A DNA stretch of 64,000 bases from Bacteroidota bacterium (lineage in GTDB: Bacteria > Bacteroidota > Bacteroidia > NS11-12g > UBA955), in NCBI GenBank assembly GCA_018333525.1, contig JAGXTF010000075.1, positions 19,763 to 83,762 of the forward strand, in the 5' to 3' direction. The notes below the pieces were generated by a model. That model searched no databases and was not told where the DNA came from. It saw only the letters and a program-made list of their open reading frames with translations. Below are positions 43,501 through 52,867 of this stretch, one piece after another (position 1 is the first letter of the stretch; every line of letters starts with the position of its first letter). Both the position numbers and the translations under genes were made by a program.

Positions 43501-44232
43501 ATGAAGGTATTAAAAAATTTGGATGTATCCAATATTGTTTTTTTGGATATTGAAACGGTATCCCAGCAGCAGGAATATGAGGTGCTGGAAAATGACTGGA
43601 AATTGCTTTGGGACAAGAAGGCCAAGGCATTAGCAAAAAATGAAGAAAGCGCTGAAGAGGTATATGAACGCGCCGGAATTTATGCGGAATTCGGAAAAAT
43701 TATTTGCATTGGGGTTGGGGTGCTTCGGGAATTTGGAGACGGATATAAACTGCGTGTAAAAACCTTCAGCGGAGATGATGAAAAAATATTGTTGAAGGAA
43801 TTTGCTGACATGTTAAACGGTCATTATCACGGGCATCAATTTTTGCTTTGTGCGCATAACGGTAAGGAATTCGATTTCCCATATCTGTCGCGCAGAATGC
43901 TGGTTCATGGCATTGTTTTACCTCAGTTGCTGGATAATGCCGGTAAAAAACCCTGGGAAGTTCCGCATTTGGATACCATGGAGTTGTGGAAATTTGGTGA
44001 CTATAAAAATTTTACTTCCCTGAACCTGTTAGCCAAGATTTTTGATATCCCCACACCAAAGGACGATATCGATGGCAGCCAGGTGGGGTCCGTTTATTGG
44101 CAGGATCACGATCTGGAGCGGATTGCGTTGTACTGTTCCAAAGATGTAATAACCCTTACCAGGTTGTTTCTAAAGTTCCGCGGAGAAGGATTTTTGGAAG
44201 ATGAAAGGGTGGAATACATTCGGGATAATTAA
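43501..44232 (+). CDS. PolB-type 3'-5' exonuclease (DEDDy)
   Basis: 243 residues, RNase H-like exonuclease of the DNA_pol_B_exo2 type. Motif I LDIETV (D16, E18), motif II AHNGKEFDFPYL, and motif III with Tyr and Asp in ALYCSKDVI. It hydrolyses DNA from the 3' end, probably in repair; cytosolic. A Shine-Dalgarno-like GGAGGG ends 6 bases before the ATG, which is unusual in a window where most starts lack one. No polymerase domain is attached. Confidence 0.88.
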   Translation: MKVLKNLDVSNIVFLDIETVSQQQEYEVLENDWKLLWDKKAKALAKNEESAEEVYERAGIYAEFGKIICIGVGVLREFGDGYKLRVKTFSGDDEKILLKEFADMLNGHYHGHQFLLCAHNGKEFDFPYLSRRMLVHGIVLPQLLDNAGKKPWEVPHLDTMELWKFGDYKNFTSLNLLAKIFDIPTPKDDIDGSQVGSVYWQDHDLERIALYCSKDVITLTRLFLKFRGEGFLEDERVEYIRDN

Positions 44233-44315
44233 AAAAAAGCAACGTTTCAGGTTAAATAATTGTCATTCAGTAGCAAAAAATACTCAGGGATTGCTTAACG
44301 ATGACAATAATTAAT

Positions 44316-44323
44316 TAAATTTG
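44316..44323 (+). promoter_or_regulatory. TAnnTTTG -7 box of the T9SS type B gene
   Basis: TAAATTTG, 13 bases before ATG 44337, with TTG 22 bases upstream (44291). An 8-bp inverted repeat, ATTGTCAT (44259-44266) and ATGACAAT (44301-44308), lies just upstream and might be an operator. Confidence 0.45.
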
Positions 44324-44336
44324 CCTTAACCCTCGC

Positions 44337-46454
44337 ATGGATATAAAGCTTTACGCAACGATATTTTTATTTACCATCACTTGCAAGCTCGGAGCCGCTG
44401 AACCCACTATTGCGGCAACCAATCTGGTTATTGATAATATAAACTGTACATCCGCAAGAGTCAGCTGGACCAATGGGAACGGCAGTTGGCGCATTGTTTT
44501 AATCAAAGAGGCATCTGCCGTAAATACTACTCCGGCAGATGGAGTCAGGTATACATCCAGTGCTACTTTTGGAGCCGGGAGCGAATTGGGTACCGGTAAT
44601 TATGTTTGCTATAACGGTGCCAGTAATATTTTCACCGTTAGTGGATTACAGCCGAATAAGACTTATCACATTGCGGTGTTTGAACACGATGCTGCAGCAC
44701 CAGACTATTTCACCTCTACTTATCCCAGCGCCAGTTTCACCACTAAATTCTTAAATCTGGATTTTTCATACAGCTATACCGATAGCTGTCAAAAAACGAA
44801 TAACATCATTTTTAAAAACAACTCCACTACTGATTTAACCGGAGTAACTTATACCTGGTACTTCAAAGATGGCAATCAGGCTACCGGATTTGATGTGCAG
44901 CACAGTTACCAGCAGGGTGGATATTTTGCCGTGCAGATTGTCGCACTACCATCGGGTGGCTGCCCCAATTCCTTTACCACCGGTAATCCTGTGCGTATTA
45001 TTCCCAGGCCTGTTTCCAAACCTATTGAGAAAAACGGGAATTACAGCCAGTGCTTTACGGGAAATCATTTTTATTTCAACGACCAAACTTCTCTGGCGCC
45101 TGTTCCAAAATGCGCATATATAAGAACCTGGTATTTTTCTACCTCAGATATTGCAACATTTCCAACGCCTGACAGGGTTTATTCCAAACCTGGTACATAC
45201 AGGATCTTTTTTGAAGCTGAAACGCTTTATGACAATAACAAAACCGGATGTAAAGACACAACATCACTTGTAATCAAAGTCATTGCAGATCCTTCCACCG
45301 GTGTAACAGTAAATTCAGATACCGTTCAGTGTCTTAAAGGAAATGAATTTGATTTTGACAACGTAAATCCGGGTGTGGTTTCTTACGACTGGGATTTTGA
45401 TGATGGCGGTACTTCCACTCTGAAACAAGTAAAACACACCTATAACGATATTGGAGAATATCACGTGTTACATAAGGCTGCAAGTGTAGAGGGTTGTAAA
45501 AGCCAGACTACCAAAATTGTATTTGTAAAAAGCAATACAACAGCGAATTATTCCGGCCTTCCTGCAGAAGCTTGTGAAGGAGATTTGCCACTTACATTAA
45601 TTCCAACAACCAGCGGTGGAATTTGGACAGGATCCAATCTTACCGACAGCATTTTTAATCCATCAAATCCAGGCCTTTTTAGCATAAAATATTTAATTCC
45701 CGATACATTTTGTCCGGATTCTTTAACCAAATCTATTCTGGTAAAACCATTGCCTAAATTCAGTCTTGGCGCAGATGAAAACCTTTGTGACGGTGGGACA
45801 AAAGACCTAACCGTGAATGTTGCCAAAGGTCAGATTCTGTGGGATGATGGAAGTACTGCTGCTACCAGAACCATTGGCAATGCGGGGAAATATTGGGCCC
45901 AGGTAACAGATTCCGGATGTGTATGGAAAGATGATATCGAGTTATTTGTAGGGTACACCCCAATAGTGAAACTCCCCAATGATACAAGCCTTTGCCGGGG
46001 TTCCATTTTACAACTGGACGCAGAATGGCCAAACAGTACCTATGCCTGGAGTAATAACAGCAAGGAGAAATCGATTTATGTTACTTCTGAAGGATTATAT
46101 ACAGTTACAGTTACCAATCCCTGTGGTGTTGCTTCTGATGATATTCGCGTGTATTTTCAGGGGGATTTCTGTGATGTTTTTATACCGGATGCTTTTACAC
46201 CAAATGGCGACGGTAAAAATGAATATTTTGAAATATTAGGCAAGAACATAACCCCGCGCTTTTTTGTGATTTATGACAGATGGGGAGCCAAAGTATTCGA
46301 CAGCAGAACCGATAACAGTTTCCGTTGGGATGGTTTCCATAATGGTTTGCCATGCGGCGATGCCATGTATTCCTATGTTTTTGCCTATGATGTGATTGCA
46401 GGTGATCACAAACGCAAAAACACCATCAAAGGCAGCGTATTGCTGTATCGCTAA
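44337..46454 (+). CDS. PKD-domain protein with T9SS type B (gliding) sorting domain
   Basis: 705 residues. Signal peptide about 1-21 (CKLGAAEP). A fibronectin III-like domain (about 25-125, SGLQPNKTYHIAVFEHD), several PKD-like domains (about 145-400, with SYDWDFDDGG), then Ig-like units. The gliding-motility-associated C-terminal domain (about 615-705) starts at PDAFTPNGDGKNE and is exported by T9SS with type B sorting. Expected on the cell surface as an adhesin-like filament; the ligand is unknown. Monocistronic. Confidence 0.9.
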   Translation: MDIKLYATIFLFTITCKLGAAEPTIAATNLVIDNINCTSARVSWTNGNGSWRIVLIKEASAVNTTPADGVRYTSSATFGAGSELGTGNYVCYNGASNIFTVSGLQPNKTYHIAVFEHDAAAPDYFTSTYPSASFTTKFLNLDFSYSYTDSCQKTNNIIFKNNSTTDLTGVTYTWYFKDGNQATGFDVQHSYQQGGYFAVQIVALPSGGCPNSFTTGNPVRIIPRPVSKPIEKNGNYSQCFTGNHFYFNDQTSLAPVPKCAYIRTWYFSTSDIATFPTPDRVYSKPGTYRIFFEAETLYDNNKTGCKDTTSLVIKVIADPSTGVTVNSDTVQCLKGNEFDFDNVNPGVVSYDWDFDDGGTSTLKQVKHTYNDIGEYHVLHKAASVEGCKSQTTKIVFVKSNTTANYSGLPAEACEGDLPLTLIPTTSGGIWTGSNLTDSIFNPSNPGLFSIKYLIPDTFCPDSLTKSILVKPLPKFSLGADENLCDGGTKDLTVNVAKGQILWDDGSTAATRTIGNAGKYWAQVTDSGCVWKDDIELFVGYTPIVKLPNDTSLCRGSILQLDAEWPNSTYAWSNNSKEKSIYVTSEGLYTVTVTNPCGVASDDIRVYFQGDFCDVFIPDAFTPNGDGKNEYFEILGKNITPRFFVIYDRWGAKVFDSRTDNSFRWDGFHNGLPCGDAMYSYVFAYDVIAGDHKRKNTIKGSVLLYR

Positions 46455-46527
46455 ATCTAAATTTTTAATTCCTGTTAATTAGGGATAATTTGTTGTTTTT
46501 TGTTCTGAAGATAAGAGACTTCAGACC

Positions 46528-46535
46528 TAATTTTG
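46528..46535 (+). promoter_or_regulatory. TAnnTTTG -7 box of purL
   Basis: TAATTTTG, 7 bases before ATG 46543; TTTG at 46499 is 25 bases upstream, rather far for a -33 element. No purine-riboswitch fold is apparent in the short leader. Confidence 0.45.
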
Positions 46536-46542
46536 CAGGCAA

Positions 46543-48768
46543 ATGCAAACTGCAAGTGCAACTATAGATCAGGCAACCCAATTGGGCTTGCTTCCCGAGG
46601 AATTTGATAAAATCTGTACCATTTTAGGCCGCACACCAAATTTCACTGAACTCAGTGTCTACTCTGTAATGTGGAGTGAGCATTGCAGTTATAAAAACTC
46701 CATTACCCTGCTTAAAACCCTGCCAAGAGAAGGCAGTAAGATATTGGCAAAGGCAGGGGAAGAGAATGCAGGATTGGTGGATATTGGTGATGGACTTGCA
46801 TGTTGTTTTAAAATTGAAAGCCATAATCATCCAAGTGCAATTGAGCCTTATCAGGGCGCGGCAACTGGTGTTGGCGGAATAAACCGCGATATATTCAGTA
46901 TGGGTGCAAGACCAATTGCACAACTGAATTCACTTCGATTTGGAAATATTAATTCTGCCAGAACCAAGTGGCTGGTAAAAGGTGTGGTAAAGGGTATTGG
47001 TGATTATGGAAATGCATTTGGAATTCCAACTGTTGGAGGTGAAGTGTATTTTGATGATTGCTATGAGCAAAATATTCTGGTAAATGCTATGAGTGTGGGC
47101 ATAGTGGAAGTTGGTAAATCCATTTCCGCAGGTGCAGGCCCTGCCGGCAATCCGGTTTATATTTTTGGCTCCGCTACAGGTAAAGATGGCATTCATGGAG
47201 CTGCATTTGCATCCAAGGATATGGGAGAAAACAGCCATGAAGACTTGCCGAGTGTTCAGGTTGGGGATCCATTTTGGGAAAAACTTATTTTGGAAGCATC
47301 CATGGAAATTATCGAAACGGGTGCTGTGGTTGGTATGCAGGACATGGGTGCCGCCGGAATTACATGCAGCACCAGTGAAATGAGCGCCAAATCTGGGGTG
47401 GGAATGGATATTTGGTTGGACAAAGTACCCATGAGACAGAAAGATATGAAATCCTGGGAGCTGTTACTTAGTGAAAGCCAGGAACGCATGTTGGTTATTG
47501 TTCATAAAGGGAAGGAAAACCTGATTGAAAAAATTCTAGAAAAATGGGAATTAACTTATGCATGCATAGGTACCGTTACGGATAGTGGTAACGTAAGATA
47601 TTATATGCACGGTGAGTTGGAAGCGGATATTCCGGCAGAAAGCCTTGTATTGGGAGGTGGAGCGCCGGTGTACCAAAGAGAATGGGAGCGACCAGCTTAT
47701 ATGGATGAAATTGCGAAATTCAAGATTTCGGACATAAGTGATGTGAATATGGAACAAGCGCGGGAAGTAGCCGTTTTTCTGGCAGCCCAGCCAAATATTG
47801 CGAGCAAAAACTGGATTTATGAGCAATATGATTCTATGGTAGGTACCATCAATCAAAGTACCAACAGACCCAGTGATGCTGCAGTAGTTAAAATTAAAGG
47901 CAGTAATCGCAGTCTGGCTTTAACGGTGGATTGCAACAGCAGGTATGTTTATGCGGATCCGGATAAAGGAACCCAGATTGCTGTTTCCGAAGCCGCAAGA
48001 AACATTGCATGCAGTGGTGGAGAACCAACAGGAGTAACCAATTGCCTGAACTTTGGTAACCCTTATAATAAAGAAGTTTATTATCAGTTTAAATATGCCA
48101 TTGAAGGTATGGGCAAAGCCTGCAGAAAGTTCGATGCCCCAGTTACCGGTGGTAATGTAAGTTTTTACAATCAAAGCACCAGTGGAAATGCAGTTTATCC
48201 TACTCCTACAATAGGTATGGTTGGTGTAATCCAAGATGAAAGCCACATTATGACCATGGATTTTAAGGAAGCCGGCGATCGAATTGTTCTGATTGGAAAG
48301 CAAACCGATGATATAGGCTCCTCGCAATATGTAGCGAAATATCTGCAGGTGGAATATTCTACCTGTCCGTATTTTGATTTGGAGGAAGAATATCAGGTAC
48401 AGGATTTTATTAAAAATGCAATTCGCAACGGATTGTTGCAAAGTGCACACGATCTTAGTGAGGGCGGTCTTTTTATTTCCTGTCTGGAATCTGCCATGGC
48501 TAGAAATGCAGGGTTTTCCATTTCAAAAAACAACCATCTGAGAAACGATGCATGGCTTTTTGGGGAGTCTCAGGGCAGAGTTTTGGTATCCGTGAAACCC
48601 GATAAATTACAAGGATTGATTTCACTCGCTGAAAAATCAGGAGTAGCTTTAGATGAAATAGGGGCAGTTACTGAAAGTGGTATTCAAATTAACCAGGTGG
48701 GATTTGGAGATACGGGTACTTTCAAAAACACGTACCATACTGCAATTCGAAATAAAATGGAAGCATAA
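46543..48768 (+). CDS. purL: phosphoribosylformylglycinamidine synthase PurL
   Basis: 741 residues, the short (small-PurL) form with two AIRS-like ATP-binding halves. SEHCSYKNS (48-56), ESHNHPSAIEPYQGAATGVGG (about 93-113; catalytic His in ESHNHP), and DLSEGGL near the C-terminus. Converts FGAR plus glutamine to FGAM in purine synthesis, needing PurS and PurQ partners that are not in the window. Length and motifs are complete. Monocistronic with its own -7 box. Confidence 0.96.
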   Translation: MQTASATIDQATQLGLLPEEFDKICTILGRTPNFTELSVYSVMWSEHCSYKNSITLLKTLPREGSKILAKAGEENAGLVDIGDGLACCFKIESHNHPSAIEPYQGAATGVGGINRDIFSMGARPIAQLNSLRFGNINSARTKWLVKGVVKGIGDYGNAFGIPTVGGEVYFDDCYEQNILVNAMSVGIVEVGKSISAGAGPAGNPVYIFGSATGKDGIHGAAFASKDMGENSHEDLPSVQVGDPFWEKLILEASMEIIETGAVVGMQDMGAAGITCSTSEMSAKSGVGMDIWLDKVPMRQKDMKSWELLLSESQERMLVIVHKGKENLIEKILEKWELTYACIGTVTDSGNVRYYMHGELEADIPAESLVLGGGAPVYQREWERPAYMDEIAKFKISDISDVNMEQAREVAVFLAAQPNIASKNWIYEQYDSMVGTINQSTNRPSDAAVVKIKGSNRSLALTVDCNSRYVYADPDKGTQIAVSEAARNIACSGGEPTGVTNCLNFGNPYNKEVYYQFKYAIEGMGKACRKFDAPVTGGNVSFYNQSTSGNAVYPTPTIGMVGVIQDESHIMTMDFKEAGDRIVLIGKQTDDIGSSQYVAKYLQVEYSTCPYFDLEEEYQVQDFIKNAIRNGLLQSAHDLSEGGLFISCLESAMARNAGFSISKNNHLRNDAWLFGESQGRVLVSVKPDKLQGLISLAEKSGVALDEIGAVTESGIQINQVGFGDTGTFKNTYHTAIRNKMEA

Positions 48769-48803
48769 TTTCGATTCAAATCGTCTGGTTAATTATACAT
48801 CCG

Positions 48804-48834
48804 TTTGCACCTTTCATTTTTAATTATAGTTTTG
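48804..48834 (+). promoter_or_regulatory. canonical -33/-7 promoter of the 48847 lipoprotein
   Basis: TTTG (48804-48807), 19-base spacer, TAGTTTTG (48827-48834), then 12 bases to ATG 48847. The spacing fits the Bacteroidota consensus and argues against initiation at TTG 48805, which lies inside the -33 box. Confidence 0.65.
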
Positions 48835-48846
48835 TATGAAACATTT

Positions 48847-49437
48847 ATGAAAAATCTAAGAATACTTTCCTTTGCCCTGATCTGCACCAGCATGGTGTTT
48901 GTAGCGTCTTCCTGTAAAAAAGGCGAAAATGATCCTTTCCTTTCATTCCGCAGTCGTGATGGCAGAATTACTGCTGTTTGGAAATTGGTAGGGATAGAAG
49001 GAACAACAAAAAACACCAGCGTTTCCGGTTCAACAACTTCCATAACCACCACTACACAAGCATATTCCGGCGGCACACTAACAACTACAACAACTTCCAG
49101 TTCCGGAACAACTTCCAATACGTCCAAATTTGATTTTGAAATGACTTTGGAAAAGGATGGCCACTATGCAAGTAAAACCAATAATTACAATACTTCAGGT
49201 ACACTTACATCTGCGTACGAAGCTGAAGGAAACTGGGTTTGGTTAACTGATGGGAAAAACAAATCCAGTGTTACCATTACCGATCTTTCAGGCAGTGTGG
49301 CAAGTGGAACATTTGATGTAGATCAGCTAAAATCGAAAGAGTTGAAATTGAAAAAACACCAGCGCATCAGGCAGGCAAGCGGCTCAAATAGTTTTGAGCA
49401 GGATGCTACAACAACCTACACTTACGAAAAACAATAA
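48847..49437 (+). CDS. lipocalin-like lipoprotein, hypothetical
   Basis: 196 residues. Lipoprotein signal ending VASSC (Cys about 22), then KKGENDPFLSFRSRDGRI. Thr/Ser-rich strands (about 50-85) precede a lipocalin-like beta region with EGNWVWLTDGKNKSS. Found only as a generic Bacteroidota 'lipocalin family' pattern. Probably anchored in the outer membrane; the ligand is unknown. The 14-residue longer frame from TTG 48805 is rejected because of the promoter. Ends in a strong terminator. Confidence 0.72.
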   Translation: MKNLRILSFALICTSMVFVASSCKKGENDPFLSFRSRDGRITAVWKLVGIEGTTKNTSVSGSTTSITTTTQAYSGGTLTTTTTSSSGTTSNTSKFDFEMTLEKDGHYASKTNNYNTSGTLTSAYEAEGNWVWLTDGKNKSSVTITDLSGSVASGTFDVDQLKSKELKLKKHQRIRQASGSNSFEQDATTTYTYEKQ

Positions 49438-49452
49438 TTCCATAAATTGAAT

Positions 49453-49482
49453 AAAAAGGCCTTCATTTGAAGGCCTTTTTTT
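49453..49482 (+). terminator. intrinsic terminator abutting the next start codon
   Basis: AAAAAGGCCTTCA (49453-49465) pairs perfectly with TGAAGGCCTTTTT (49468-49480), and the T-run continues to 49482. The next gene begins with ATG at 49483. Confidence 0.9.
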
Positions 49483-50610
49483 ATGCAGTTTTCAATATGG
49501 GAAAAACATTATGTTTCGAAACCGGATATAGTGGTTTTAGGAAACGGAATAGTGGGTTTGCAGTGTGCGATTCATTTGAAATTAAAATATCCAAAGCGCA
49601 GAATTTGGGTAATTGACCGGGCGCCTTTTAGCATGGGAGCAAGTATGCGCAATGCGGGTTTTGCCTGTTTTGGAAGTGCGGGAGAAATCCTGGATGATAT
49701 TCACAGAACATCTGAAGAGGCAGCATTTAATTTATATGCTCAGAGATATACCGGATTGAAATATCTCACGGAAGACTTTGGTGCAGAAAAAATAGGATAT
49801 GAAAAAACGGGAGGATATGAAATATTTCCTACGGCCCAGGATGCGGAATTGCAAAAAGTAAAACAACATTTGCATGAAATAAATGAACATTTAAAAGAAG
49901 TTACAGGTGAAATTCCATTTGTGGTAAAATCCTCCACTGCATTGGGGATGAATGTTCTGCCTGAAGCAATTTATACCCCACTGGAAGGTGCGATTCAAAC
50001 AGATTTGTTGTACAAAAATATTCGTGAAAAAGCACAGGAATGCGGGGTTGAAATTTATTCCGGAATTGAAGTGGTCGCATTGGAAACAGATGCATTGACA
50101 TATTGGACCTTACACACCACCTCCGGTCTTTCTATTCAATGCAAAAGATTGGTAGTTTGCACGAACGGATTCGCAAAAAAATTATTACCTGAACTGAATG
50201 TACAACCTGCCCGTGGGCAAGTACTTGTAACTTCCACTATTCCCGGTTTGCGCTGGCGTGGATTGATGCATGCGGAACAGGGATATTATTATTTCAGAAG
50301 TTTGGGTACCAGAATTTTAATTGGCGGAGCCAGACATTTGGACAAAGAAGAGGAAACTAGTTATGAACTGGAAACCAACGAAAATTTGCAAAATGAGCTG
50401 AAGCGATTTCTGAATGAGGTTGTAATTCCCGGGGAGAACTTTGAAATTACCCATCAATGGGCCGGAATTATGGGAATGGCTGATGACAGAAGTCCTTTGG
50501 TAGCAGAGCATAAGCCGGGATTATTTATTTGTTTGCGAATGGGTGGAATGGGCGTCGCACTGAGTGCTCTGGTTTCCCGCAGACTGGCAGAAATGGTAAC
50601 CGGATTATAG
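49483..50610 (+). CDS. FAD-dependent oxidoreductase (DAO family)
   Basis: 375 residues. Rossmann FAD motif VVLGNGIVGLQ (17-27), and the C-terminal DAO-family end GIMGMADDRSPLV ... RMGGMGVALS. It oxidises an amino acid or amine using FAD, in the cytosol or peripherally at the membrane; the substrate is unknown. The only start upstream of the FAD motif is ATG 49483, which directly follows the terminator T-tract of the preceding gene. A separate promoter must therefore lie inside the terminator, or transcription must read through. Confidence 0.87.
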   Translation: MQFSIWEKHYVSKPDIVVLGNGIVGLQCAIHLKLKYPKRRIWVIDRAPFSMGASMRNAGFACFGSAGEILDDIHRTSEEAAFNLYAQRYTGLKYLTEDFGAEKIGYEKTGGYEIFPTAQDAELQKVKQHLHEINEHLKEVTGEIPFVVKSSTALGMNVLPEAIYTPLEGAIQTDLLYKNIREKAQECGVEIYSGIEVVALETDALTYWTLHTTSGLSIQCKRLVVCTNGFAKKLLPELNVQPARGQVLVTSTIPGLRWRGLMHAEQGYYYFRSLGTRILIGGARHLDKEEETSYELETNENLQNELKRFLNEVVIPGENFEITHQWAGIMGMADDRSPLVAEHKPGLFICLRMGGMGVALSALVSRRLAEMVTGL

Positions 50611-50652
50611 CATTGCAACATTTTTAGCACAATATTTGTCTGTATTCATACA

Positions 50653-51111
50653 ATGCGCCTTTTTTTCATTCTGTGTAGTCTCTCCTTTTCAACGTTTTTG
50701 CATGCACAAAAACTCTCTACCTCCGATACTACAAAGGAAATAGAGCTGGAATTGCATGTAGGTGATACCATGGAAATAGGTATTTGTGAAGGAGCGAATT
50801 TTAAACATTTGGATTATTTCAGAAAAACCCGTTGGGCAGATACCATAATCCCTTATGATACAGCAACCGGTGAAGGATTCTATAAGTCATTTTTTACTAC
50901 CGGTGATTTTGATGCGAGTGAATTGCCTGCCAGTTTTTCCGGTGCGTATTATGAAATTATGGGGATGGAAGTTCTCATCAATAAAAATACGGGAAAGGAA
51001 ATGGGAATCCTCTATTTAAAGGCTACTGAGCCTAATTCCGTAATCTGGGTAGACTTTACAGAAGCCATGCAGGCCAAGGAAATTGGACTCATAGGACAAT
51101 TTAAAAAATAG
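50653..51111 (+). CDS. small secreted protein, hypothetical
   Basis: Not recognised. 152 residues with a signal peptide (about 1-19, STFLHAQ). The mature part is acidic and strand-rich, with a YYKSFFTTGDFDASELPASF-like central region. It has no lipobox, membrane helix or T9SS sorting domain. Probably periplasmic or exported. Alone between the FAD oxidoreductase and polX. Confidence 0.65.
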   Translation: MRLFFILCSLSFSTFLHAQKLSTSDTTKEIELELHVGDTMEIGICEGANFKHLDYFRKTRWADTIIPYDTATGEGFYKSFFTTGDFDASELPASFSGAYYEIMGMEVLINKNTGKEMGILYLKATEPNSVIWVDFTEAMQAKEIGLIGQFKK

Positions 51112-51137
51112 TATTTAAGCCACAGCCAGTATCCCGG

Positions 51138-51169
51138 TTTGTTTTCTTTTTAAAAAACGAATAACTTTG
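51138..51169 (+). promoter_or_regulatory. canonical -33/-7 promoter of polX
   Basis: TTTG (51138-51141), 20-base spacer, TAACTTTG (51162-51169), then 26 bases to ATG 51196. Good consensus spacing. Confidence 0.65.
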
Positions 51170-51195
51170 GAATACCCGAATTACCTCTCCCATTA

Positions 51196-52854
51196 ATGGA
51201 CAATTATGACATATCCGATGCTCTCGGATTCTATGCGAAACTCGCAGAATTACATGACGAAAATCCCTTTAAAGTAAAGGCATTTGCTTCTGCAGCATTT
51301 AATTTAAAAAAAGTTAAGGAACCTCTGGAGGGAATGGATGATGAGGCACTTACAAAAGTACCCGGTGTAGGAAAAAGTGTCATCTCCGCTGTAAAGCAGA
51401 TTTTACATACCGGCAGTTTTGCAGATTTGGATTCTGTAATTCAAAAAACACCTCAGGGAATATTAGAAATGTTGCGTATAAAAGGGTTGGGGCCAAAAAA
51501 AGTGCAGGGCATTTGGCGCAATATGGAAATTGACAATGTGGAAGATTTGTTTAATGCCTGCAGAGAAAACAGGTTGGTAGAACAACCGGGGTTTGGCCTT
51601 AAAACACAAGGAGAAGTAATGCGTGCAATTGAGTTCTCCTGGGGTGCAAAAGGGAAATACCATTATGCTAGAGTGGAAAAAATCGCTCTGGATTTGTTGG
51701 CAGAATTAAAAAATGATTTTCCGGATGCCTTGCATTCCATAACCGGAGAAATGAGGAGGAAATGTGAAGTGGTGGAATCCATAGATCTGATAACTACTGC
51801 GGATCCGGCGGCTTCCAAACAGTGTTTTCTGAACAATGGCCTTTTAGAAACAGACAATGGATTTACAGATTCTGCAGGTTACCACTATCGAATATTTCAT
51901 TCCAATAAAGACAACTTTTATTCAAAGCTTTTTGAAACAACCGGTTCCGATCAACATCTTCAGTTGATAAATTATGTTTCCGGAAATAATGTTAACTCGG
52001 AAGAGGAAATCTATGCCTCGCTGAAAGAACCATTTGTAGAGCCTGAAATGCGGGAAAGGTTGGAAGAACTGGAGCGGGTGCGCTCTGGAAAAGCAACTGG
52101 TCTGCTTCAGTTTTCGGATTTAAAGGGAATACTCCATAACCACAGCACATATAGCGATGGATTGCAAAGTTTGCAGGAAATGGCAGAATATTGCCGCGAA
52201 CTGGATTATGAATATTTGGGTATTTGCGACCATAGTAAAAGTGCCGGTTATGCAAATGGATTGCAGGTTGCAAGGGTTTTGGATCAACATGCGGAAATAG
52301 ACAAGTTAAATGCCACCATGCATCCTTTTCGTATTTTTAAAGGAATTGAAAGTGATATTTTAAATGATGGTAGTTTGGATTATGAACCTGAAATTTTAGC
52401 CAAATTTGACCTGGTTGTAGCATCGGTTCACAGCAATTTGAAAATGCAGGAAGATGTTGCCAACAACAGGTTGAAGAAAGCAATAGAAAATCCTTACACC
52501 CATATTTTGGGGCATCCTACAGGGAGATTGCTTTTGTTGCGTGAAGGATATAAAATTGATCATGCCTATATCATTGATGCCTGTGCCGCAAATGGTGTAG
52601 CAATCGAACTAAATGCAAATCCATACAGACTGGACCTGGATTGGCGCTGGGTGGGCTATGCCATGGATAAAGGGGTAATGGTAAGCATTAATCCGGATGC
52701 ACATGAAAAGCATGCCTATCACGATATGTATTTTGGAACATTAGCCGCGCGCAAAGGTGGCCTTACCAAGGAATTTACACTGAATGCATTTTCCTTGGGT
52801 GAAATGGAAACTTGGTTGAAAAACAAAAGAAATCAATCCATTGCCGGGCATTGA
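51196..52854 (+). CDS. polX: PolX-type protein with PHP domain
   Basis: 552 residues. Helix-hairpin-helix DNA-binding region (about 1-150, VPGVGKSV and IKGLGPKK), a pol-beta-like nucleotidyl-transferase domain (about 155-300) and a PHP phosphoesterase domain (about 305-552, HNHSTYSDG, H314/H316/D321, then ICDHSKSAGYANG). The polymerase active site is degenerate: the usual GS...D.D reads G184-E185 ... S195-I-D197, and the third Asp is replaced in GYHYRIF. It is thus probably an exonuclease/phosphoesterase with a non-functional polymerase. Role in DNA repair. Confidence 0.88.
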   Translation: MDNYDISDALGFYAKLAELHDENPFKVKAFASAAFNLKKVKEPLEGMDDEALTKVPGVGKSVISAVKQILHTGSFADLDSVIQKTPQGILEMLRIKGLGPKKVQGIWRNMEIDNVEDLFNACRENRLVEQPGFGLKTQGEVMRAIEFSWGAKGKYHYARVEKIALDLLAELKNDFPDALHSITGEMRRKCEVVESIDLITTADPAASKQCFLNNGLLETDNGFTDSAGYHYRIFHSNKDNFYSKLFETTGSDQHLQLINYVSGNNVNSEEEIYASLKEPFVEPEMRERLEELERVRSGKATGLLQFSDLKGILHNHSTYSDGLQSLQEMAEYCRELDYEYLGICDHSKSAGYANGLQVARVLDQHAEIDKLNATMHPFRIFKGIESDILNDGSLDYEPEILAKFDLVVASVHSNLKMQEDVANNRLKKAIENPYTHILGHPTGRLLLLREGYKIDHAYIIDACAANGVAIELNANPYRLDLDWRWVGYAMDKGVMVSINPDAHEKHAYHDMYFGTLAARKGGLTKEFTLNAFSLGEMETWLKNKRNQSIAGH

Positions 52855-52855
52855 T

Positions 52856-52863
52856 TAGATTTG
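52856..52863 (+). promoter_or_regulatory. TAnnTTTG -7 box of the glycosyltransferase
   Basis: TAGATTTG begins 2 bases after the polX stop and ends 4 bases before the GTG start at 52868. Confidence 0.45.
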
Positions 52864-52867
52864 CTGT

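Noticed and set aside
46496..46542. Possible purine riboswitch before purL
   Set aside because: The promoter box ends 7 bases before the ATG, leaving no leader in which an aptamer could form.
47920..48450. 176-codon open frame opposite purL
   Set aside because: Purely antisense to purL with no family resemblance; long because of purL codon usage.
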